Source of the DNA: Kitasatospora sp. NBC_00374 | Lineage (GTDB): Bacteria; Actinomycetota; Actinomycetes; Streptomycetales; Streptomycetaceae | Assembly: GCF_041434935.1 (NCBI RefSeq) | Contig: NZ_CP107964.1 | Coordinates: 1,550,001-1,614,000, forward strand | Direction: 5' to 3' | DNA: 64,000 nucleotides | Shown here: positions 58,081 through 64,000 of the stretch, piece by piece | How positions within the stretch are numbered: position 1 is the first letter of the stretch | How the letters are laid out: each line of letters starts with the position of its first letter | Position numbers and translations under genes: made by a program | The notes under the pieces: generated by a model | Told to the model about the DNA's origin: nothing | Seen by the model: the letters and a program-made list of their open reading frames with translations, nothing else | Database searches by the model: none

Positions 58081-60522
58081 ATGTCAGCTCCCCAGGAGGA
58101 CCTCCCGGGCGCGCGACCTGCCCCCTTCGACCTGACCCCGCCAGCGACAGCCGTGTTGGACACGGAGGGTGTCGTCGTGGGGTGGACGGAGGGGGCCGAG
58201 GAACTGCTCGGCTACCCGGCGGCGGAGGTGCTCGGTGTACCGGTCGGCAACCTGCTGGCGGAGCCGCTCGCCGGGGCCGGTGTCCGCCGGCCGGGCGGCG
58301 GGGCGCAGGCGGGGCTGGTGACGGCGCGGCACCGGGACGGGCGCCGGCTGTCGCTCGGGGTGCAGGGGTCCCGGGTGTCGGGGCCGGCCGGGGAGGAGCG
58401 CTGGCTGGTGTCCGCCGTCGACCTGGGGGCGACACCGTGGTGGGGGGTGAGCCGGTCGGTGCTGGAGCGGTTCCTCACCCGGTCGCCGTTCGGCATGGCC
58501 GTGGTGGGCACCGACCTTCGGTACATCTGGATCAACGAGACGCTGGAGCGGATGGCCGGCATCCCCCGGGAGCAGCGGCTGGGCCGGCGGATGGGCGAGG
58601 TGCTGCCGCTGCTGGATCCGGCGGCGGTGGAGGCGCAGATGCGCCGGGTGCTGGACACCGGCTCTCCGGTGCTGGACTTCGAGTACCACGGGCACACGCC
58701 GGCCGACCCCGGCCGGGAGCACGCGTACTCCACGTCGTTCTTCCGGCTGGACGATGCCGAGGGCCGGGTGATGGGCGTCTGCTCCATGGGCGTCGATGTC
58801 ACCGAACGCTGGCGGACCAGGGAGCGGCTGGCGCTGCTGAGCGAGTCCGGCGGCCGGATCGGCAGCACGCTGGACATCAGGCGCACCGCCCAGGAGCTGG
58901 CCGACGTCGCGGTGCCCCGGCTGGCCGACTTCGTCTTCGTCGACCTGCTGGAGTCGGTCCTGGCCGGTGAGGAACCCGCTCCGGTGCCGGCCTTCGGGAG
59001 CCCGCCCCTACGGCGGGCGGCGCAGCGGTCCCTGCGGGAGGGGTGCCCGGAGGCGGTGGTGTCGGTCGGGGAGCTGTCCGGGTACCTGCCGACATCGCCG
59101 ATCGTCCGCAGCCTGGTGGAGGGCCGGGCGATGCTGGAGCCGTCCTTGAACGCGGCCGACCGGCCCTGGCTGGGCAACGACGTGCTGCGGGCGGAGTCGG
59201 TACGGGCGTTCGGGCTGCGCTCGCTGATGGTGGTGCCGGTGCGGGCGCGCGGGGTGTCGCTGGGTGTGGCGGTGTTCGTCCGGCAGCAGCGGGAGGAGCC
59301 GTTCCACCACGAGGACCTGCGGCTGGCCGAGGAGTTCGTCTCGCGGGCGGCGGTGTGCCTGGACAACGCGCGCCGCTACACCCGGGAGCGGTCGGCGACG
59401 CTGGCCCTGCAGCACAGCCTGCTCCCGCACGCCCTGCCGGTGACCACCACGCTGGAGGTGGCCTCGCGGTACCTGCCGGCGCGCGGCCAGGACGGGGTGG
59501 GCGGCGACTGGTTCGACGTGATCGCGCTGTCCGGTGCGCGGACCGCGCTGGTGGTAGGCGACGTGGTGGGGCACGGGATGAACGCGGCGGCGACCATGGG
59601 CCGGCTGCGTACGGCGGTGCACACGCTGGCCAACATGGACCTGCCGCCGGACGAGCTGCTCGCCCGGCTGGACGACCTGGTGATCCGGCTGATCGAGGAG
59701 GAGACCTCGGACGGCGGTGGTGCCACCGCGACGTCGGTCCTGGGCGCGACCTGTCTGTACGCGGTGCACGACCCGGTCACGCAGCGGTGCACGGTGGCCC
59801 GGGCCGGTCATCTGCCGCCCGCGGTGGTCACCCCGGAGGGGTCGGTGTCCTTCCCGGCGCTGCCGGCCGGTCCCCCGCTCGGCCTGGGCTCGATGCCGTT
59901 CGAGGCGGCCGAGCTGGATCTGGTCCCCGGCAGTCTGCTGGTGCTGTTCACGGACGGCCTGTTCGAGGCCCGCGGCCGGGATCTGGACGCGAGCCTCGCG
60001 GTCCTGGCGGACGCGCTCGAATGGCCGGACCGCTCCCCCGAGCAGGTCTGCGACACCGTGCTGGAGCGGCTTGGCTCCAGCCCGCTCTCCGACGACCTGG
60101 CCCTGCTCGTCGCGCGCACCCACGCGCTGGGGCCGGACCAGGTGGTCTCCTGGGACCTGCGGGAGGATCCGGCCGTGGTCTCCGAGGCCCGCGCGCTGGT
60201 CGCCACCACGCTCGGCGGGTGGGGTCTGGACGAGCTGCTGTTCACCACCGAACTGATCGTCAGCGAGCTGGTGACCAACGCGATCCGCCATGCCGTCGGC
60301 CCGGTGCGGCTGCGGCTGATCCGGCAGTCCGCACTGATCTGCGAGGTGTCCGACGGCAGCAGTACGTCGCCGCGGCTGCGCCACGCGCGGACCACCGACG
60401 AGGGCGGCCGCGGCATGTTCCTGGTGGCGCAGCTGGCCCGCCGGTGGGGCACCCGCTACACCTCCACCGGCAAGATCATCTGGTCCGAGCAGACGCTCCC
60501 CTCGACCGGCCCGGCCCGCTGA
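58081..60522 (+). CDS. PAS-PAS-GAF-SpoIIE phosphatase-HATPase regulator
   Basis: An 813-aa sensor phosphatase. PAS near 20-120 (AVLDTEGVVVGWTEGAEELL) and 130-245 (MAVVGTDLRYIWINETLERM); GAF near 250-435; PP2C/SpoIIE at 455-660 (GVGGDWFDVIAL, VVGDVVGHGMNAAATMGRLR, LFTDGLFEARGRDL, LSDDLALLVAR); HATPase at 680-800 (ELIVSELVTNAIRHA, DEGGRGMFLVAQLARRWG). It should dephosphorylate an anti-anti-sigma protein and may phosphorylate one, in response to a small-molecule or redox signal. Same family as the partial gene at the left edge; no anti-sigma partner is adjacent. Confidence 0.92.
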   Translation: MSAPQEDLPGARPAPFDLTPPATAVLDTEGVVVGWTEGAEELLGYPAAEVLGVPVGNLLAEPLAGAGVRRPGGGAQAGLVTARHRDGRRLSLGVQGSRVSGPAGEERWLVSAVDLGATPWWGVSRSVLERFLTRSPFGMAVVGTDLRYIWINETLERMAGIPREQRLGRRMGEVLPLLDPAAVEAQMRRVLDTGSPVLDFEYHGHTPADPGREHAYSTSFFRLDDAEGRVMGVCSMGVDVTERWRTRERLALLSESGGRIGSTLDIRRTAQELADVAVPRLADFVFVDLLESVLAGEEPAPVPAFGSPPLRRAAQRSLREGCPEAVVSVGELSGYLPTSPIVRSLVEGRAMLEPSLNAADRPWLGNDVLRAESVRAFGLRSLMVVPVRARGVSLGVAVFVRQQREEPFHHEDLRLAEEFVSRAAVCLDNARRYTRERSATLALQHSLLPHALPVTTTLEVASRYLPARGQDGVGGDWFDVIALSGARTALVVGDVVGHGMNAAATMGRLRTAVHTLANMDLPPDELLARLDDLVIRLIEEETSDGGGATATSVLGATCLYAVHDPVTQRCTVARAGHLPPAVVTPEGSVSFPALPAGPPLGLGSMPFEAAELDLVPGSLLVLFTDGLFEARGRDLDASLAVLADALEWPDRSPEQVCDTVLERLGSSPLSDDLALLVARTHALGPDQVVSWDLREDPAVVSEARALVATTLGGWGLDELLFTTELIVSELVTNAIRHAVGPVRLRLIRQSALICEVSDGSSTSPRLRHARTTDEGGRGMFLVAQLARRWGTRYTSTGKIIWSEQTLPSTGPAR

Positions 60523-60566
60523 GCGGGTGGCCCGCGGCCGGCGGACCACCCGGGTGACCCCCGCGG

Positions 60567-63500
60567 TCAGCGCACCACCAGGAGCAGGTCGCCACCGTCG
60601 ACGCCGGCCACCTCGGACACCGCGAGGCGCTCCACCGTGCCGGCCACCGGCGTGGTGATGGCGGCCTCCATCTTCATCGCCTCGATCGTCGCGACCGTCT
60701 GGCCGGCCGAGACCTCGTCCCCCGGCCTGACGGTGGTGGTGACGACCCCGCTGAAGGGGGCGGCGACGTGGCGGGGGTTGGTGGCGTCGGCGCGTTCGCG
60801 TTCCGGCCGGGTGGCCTCGATCGAGCGGTCCCGGACCGACACGGTGCGCGGCTGCCCGTTCAGCCGGCAGAACACCGTGCGGTGGCCGCGTTCGTCGGCC
60901 TCCCCGACGGCGTCCAGACCGAGGTAGAGCGAGACACCGGTGGACAGTTCGGCGCAGATCTCGGTCTCCGGCTCCAGGCCGTAGAGGAAGGCGGTGGTGG
61001 GCAGCACCGAGAGGTCGCCGTCCTCGTGCAGGGTGGTGCGGTACTCCCGGGACGGGCCGGGGAAGAGCAGGTCGTCCAGGGTACGCCGGACGTCCTTGCC
61101 GGCGAGCGCGGCCTCCTGGTCCGCCGTCAGGGTGACGGCGTGGGACGGCACGGTGCGGCCCGCCAGCGCCTTGCTGCGGAACGGCTCGGGCCATCCGCCG
61201 GGCGGGGTGCCCAGCTCGCCGGACAGGAAGCCGATCACGCTCTCGGGGATGTCGAAGGAGCCCGGGTCGGCCTCGAAGGCGTCCGGGTCCGTGCCGACCG
61301 CGACCAGGTGCAGGGCGAGGTCCCCGACGACCTTGCTGGTCGGGGTGACCTTGATGATGCGTCCGAGGATGCGGTCGGCCGCGGCGTAGAGGCGCTCGAT
61401 GTCCTCGAAGCGGTCGGCCAGGCCGAGGGCGGCGGCCTGCTGGCGGAGGTTGGAGAGCTGGCCGCCGGGGATCTCGTGCTGGTACACCCGGCCGGTGGGC
61501 GCGGGCAGGCCGCTCTCGAACGGCCGGTAGAGGGTACGGACGGCGGCCCAGTACGGTTCGAGGTCGCCGAGCGCCGCCAGCGAGAGCCCGGTGGCCCGCT
61601 CGGTGTGGTCGGTGGCCGCGACGACCGCGGACAGCGCCGGCTGGCTGGTGGTGCCGGAGAGCGCGGCGCTGGCGCCGTCCACGGCGTCCACCCCGGCCTC
61701 CGCGGCGGCCAGGTAGGTGGCGAGCTGACCGCCCCCGGTGTCGTGGGTGTGCAGGTGGACGGGCAGGTCGAAGTTCTCCCGCAGCGCGCGGACCAGCCGC
61801 CGGGCGGCCGGCGGGCGCAGCAGGCCCGCCATGTCCTTCACGCACAGCACGTGCACCCCGGCCCGGACCAACTGCTCGGCGGTGCGCAGGTAGTGGTCGA
61901 GGGTGTAGAGCCGCTCGGCGGGGTCGGCCAGGTTCCCGGTGTAGCAGAGGGTGCCCTCGGCGACGGCACCGGTCTCCAGGACGGCGTCGATGGCCGGGCG
62001 CATCTGCTCGACGTCGTTCAGCGCGTCGAAGATCCGGAAGATGTCGATGCCGGTGGCCGCCGCCTCGTGCACGAAGGCCTGCGCGACCCGGTCCGGATAC
62101 GGGGTGTAGCCGACGGTGTTGCGGCCGCGGAGCAGCATCTGCAGGCAGATGTTGGGGATAGCCTCCCGCAGGTCGGCGAGCCGCTGCCACGGGTCCTCCT
62201 TCAGGAAGCGCAGCGCGACGTCGTAGGTCGCGCCGCCCCAGGCCTCGACCGACAGCAACTGCGGGGTCAGCCGGGCGACATGGGGCGCGACCTCGACGAG
62301 GTCCCTGGTCCGCAGCCGGGTGGCGAGCAGTGACTGGTGGGCGTCGCGGAAGGTGGTGTCGGTGACGGCGAGGGCGTCGTCACCGCGCAGCTGCGCGGCG
62401 AACCGCTCGGGCCCGAGGGCGAGCAGCCGCTGGCGGCTGCCGGGCTCGGCGGGGCGCTCCAGGTCGGTCGCGGGCAGGGCGGTGCGCGGGTCGGCGACGG
62501 CGGGCGCGGTGCCGAACGGCCGGTTGACCGTGACGTCGGCCAGGTAGGACAGCAGCCGGGTGCCGCGGTCCGCGCCGGTCGGCGCGTCGAGCAGCTGCGG
62601 CCGGTCCTCGATGAAGGAGGTGGTGACGTGTCCGGCCCGGAAGTCCGGGTCCTTGAGGACGCCCTGCAGGAACGGGATGTTGGTGGCGACGCCACGGATC
62701 CGGAACTCGGCCACCGCCCGCTGCGCGCGGGCCACCGCCGTGGCGAAGTCGCCTCCCCGGCAGGTGAGTTTGACCAGCAGTGAGTCGAAGTACGGGGTGA
62801 TCTCGGCACTGTTGTAGGTGCCGCCGTCGAGCCGGACTCCGGCGCCGCCGGGCGAGCGGTAGGCGGTGATCCGGCCGGTGTCGGGGCGGAAGTCGTGGGC
62901 CGGGTCCTCGGTGGTGATCCGGCACTGCAGGGCCGCGCCGCTCAGGCGCACGCCGTCCTGGGCGAGGCCGAGGTCGGCGAGGCTCTCGCCGCCGGCGATC
63001 CGCAGCTGCGCCTGGACCAGGTCGACCGAGGTGACCTCCTCGGTGACGGTGTGCTCGACCTGGATCCGCGGGTTCATCTCGATGAAGACGTAGCGGCCTC
63101 GCTCGTCCAGCAGGAACTCCACCGTGCCCGCGCCCCGGTAGCCGATCTCGCGGCCGAAGCGGACGGCGTCGGCGCAGATCCGCTCGCGCAGCCCGGGGTC
63201 GAGGCCGGGGGCCGGGGCGATCTCGACGACCTTCTGGTGGCGGCGCTGGACCGAGCAGTCCCGTTCGAAGAGGTGGATCACCTCCCCGGTGGCGTCGGCG
63301 AGGAGCTGGACCTCGATGTGGCGCGGCCGCACGACGGCCTCCTCCAGGAAGACCGTGGCGTCGCCGAAGGCGGAGGCGGCCTCGCGCATGGCGGCGTCGA
63401 CGGCGGCGGGCAGCGCCGCCCGGTCCTCGACCCGGCGCAGGCCCCGGCCGCCGCCGCCCGCGGCGGCCTTGACGAAGAGCGGGAAGCCGATCTCCTCGGC

Positions 63501-63941
63501 CGCGGCCACCAGCGCGGCGGGATCGTCCTGCGGGGCCACCGTCCGCAGCACCGGCAGTCCGGCCGCGCGGGCCGCCTCCAGGGCGCGGACCTTGTTGCCG
63601 GCCAGGCTGAGCACCTCGGCGGGCGGGCCGACGAAGGTCAGCCCCTCCCGGGCGCAGGCCTGGGCGAGCTCGGGGTTCTCGGAGAGGAAGCCGTAGCCGG
63701 GGTAGACGGCGTCCGCACCGCAGCGCAGCGCGGTCGCGACGATGCCCTCCACGTCGAGGTAGCTGCGCAGCGGGTGGCCGGGGGTGCCGATCAGGTAGCC
63801 CTCGTCGGCCTTCTGCCGGTGCAGGGAGTGCCGGTCCTCGTGCGGGTAGACGGCGACCGAGCGGATGCCCAGTTCGTTCGCCGCGCGGAACGCCCGGATG
63901 GCGATCTCGCCCCGGTTCGCCACGAGGACCTTGCGGATCAT
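60567..63941 (-). CDS. pyc: Pyruvate carboxylase
   Basis: A 1124-aa biotin enzyme. Biotin carboxylase 1-450 (KVLVANRGEIAIRAFRAANE, VKAAAGGGGRGLRRVED, FIEMNPRIQVEHTVTEEV); carboxyltransferase about 525-820 (TDTTFRDAHQSLLATRLRTR, VEAWGGATYDVALRFLKEDP, VHLHTHDTGGG); C-terminal biotinyl domain with Lys in IEAMKMEA. It makes oxaloacetate from pyruvate, bicarbonate and ATP. AAGGAGAT precedes the ATG. The domain order and length are standard. It converges on the phosphatase gene. Confidence 0.96.
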   Translation of the reverse strand: MIRKVLVANRGEIAIRAFRAANELGIRSVAVYPHEDRHSLHRQKADEGYLIGTPGHPLRSYLDVEGIVATALRCGADAVYPGYGFLSENPELAQACAREGLTFVGPPAEVLSLAGNKVRALEAARAAGLPVLRTVAPQDDPAALVAAAEEIGFPLFVKAAAGGGGRGLRRVEDRAALPAAVDAAMREAASAFGDATVFLEEAVVRPRHIEVQLLADATGEVIHLFERDCSVQRRHQKVVEIAPAPGLDPGLRERICADAVRFGREIGYRGAGTVEFLLDERGRYVFIEMNPRIQVEHTVTEEVTSVDLVQAQLRIAGGESLADLGLAQDGVRLSGAALQCRITTEDPAHDFRPDTGRITAYRSPGGAGVRLDGGTYNSAEITPYFDSLLVKLTCRGGDFATAVARAQRAVAEFRIRGVATNIPFLQGVLKDPDFRAGHVTTSFIEDRPQLLDAPTGADRGTRLLSYLADVTVNRPFGTAPAVADPRTALPATDLERPAEPGSRQRLLALGPERFAAQLRGDDALAVTDTTFRDAHQSLLATRLRTRDLVEVAPHVARLTPQLLSVEAWGGATYDVALRFLKEDPWQRLADLREAIPNICLQMLLRGRNTVGYTPYPDRVAQAFVHEAAATGIDIFRIFDALNDVEQMRPAIDAVLETGAVAEGTLCYTGNLADPAERLYTLDHYLRTAEQLVRAGVHVLCVKDMAGLLRPPAARRLVRALRENFDLPVHLHTHDTGGGQLATYLAAAEAGVDAVDGASAALSGTTSQPALSAVVAATDHTERATGLSLAALGDLEPYWAAVRTLYRPFESGLPAPTGRVYQHEIPGGQLSNLRQQAAALGLADRFEDIERLYAAADRILGRIIKVTPTSKVVGDLALHLVAVGTDPDAFEADPGSFDIPESVIGFLSGELGTPPGGWPEPFRSKALAGRTVPSHAVTLTADQEAALAGKDVRRTLDDLLFPGPSREYRTTLHEDGDLSVLPTTAFLYGLEPETEICAELSTGVSLYLGLDAVGEADERGHRTVFCRLNGQPRTVSVRDRSIEATRPERERADATNPRHVAAPFSGVVTTTVRPGDEVSAGQTVATIEAMKMEAAITTPVAGTVERLAVSEVAGVDGGDLLLVVR

Positions 63942-64000
63942 GGGGGATCTCCTTGTGCGGGTCGCGGTTCCGGCCAGGACGGCCTGCTGTTCGGCGCACT

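Overview
The window is high-GC actinobacterial DNA that looks like Streptomyces or Kitasatospora. The grounds are third-position G/C codon use, GTG starts, SpoIIE-phosphatase/HATPase regulators, MmyB-type and TPR-type XRE regulators, and many short secreted or hypothetical proteins typical of streptomycetes. The core is a one-directional biosynthetic gene cluster on the minus strand, about 15.2-49.8 kb, with its regulators at 50.1-52.2 kb. The flanks are accessory or housekeeping DNA with several deletion scars.

Left flank (1-15.1 kb): a partial SpoIIE phosphatase; an MMPL transporter remnant next to an orphan NarL response regulator; a secreted GH27 alpha-galactosidase with a ricin-like tail; RNase H; a MarR/hydrolase divergon around a 32-bp palindrome; an RpiR regulator; a serine hydrolase; two GNAT/lipoprotein genes; a beheaded TetR; a class II glutamine amidotransferase; small metabolic genes; and a hydrolase remnant that touches the cluster edge.

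Cluster core, read 5' to 3' on the minus strand: flavin halogenase; Kef-type antiporter (frameshifted); MIO aromatic amino acid lyase/mutase with a histidase-like signature; penicillin-acylase-like Ntn hydrolase; small membrane protein; NRPS1 (C-A-T-C-A-T); Asp/Asn-type beta-hydroxylase; PKS (KS-AT-KR-ACP); NRPS2 (C-A with an inserted luciferase-like monooxygenase-T-C-A); a split protein built from two adenylation C-terminal subdomains and two carrier domains; then hpgT-dpgA-dpgB-dpgC-dpgD, an MFS exporter and a short MbtH. The dpg operon makes 3,5-dihydroxyphenylglycine (Dpg), and the last A domain of NRPS2 carries a Dpg-like binding pocket. No thioesterase is visible. Many genes overlap by 4 bp (ATGA/GTGA), so much of the cluster is translationally coupled. 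The expected product is a small chlorinated, beta-hydroxylated peptide-ketide ending in Dpg; I cannot match it to a known compound from sequence alone.

Cluster regulation: a 115-aa LuxR-type DNA-binding protein, a 55-aa predicted secreted peptide, and an XRE-TPR regulator sit together. TTGNCAA-like boxes recur in both intergenic regions around the peptide gene. This resembles a peptide-sensing switch.

Right flank (52.2-64 kb): a GNAT gene; a scrambled zone with a CYTH remnant, the 3' part of a tRNA-Pro with its terminator, and a flavin-monooxygenase/SGNH-lipase chimera; a TetR gene with a 28-bp perfect operator; hypotheticals; an XRE/alcohol dehydrogenase divergon; a PAS-GAF-SpoIIE-HATPase protein; and pyruvate carboxylase.
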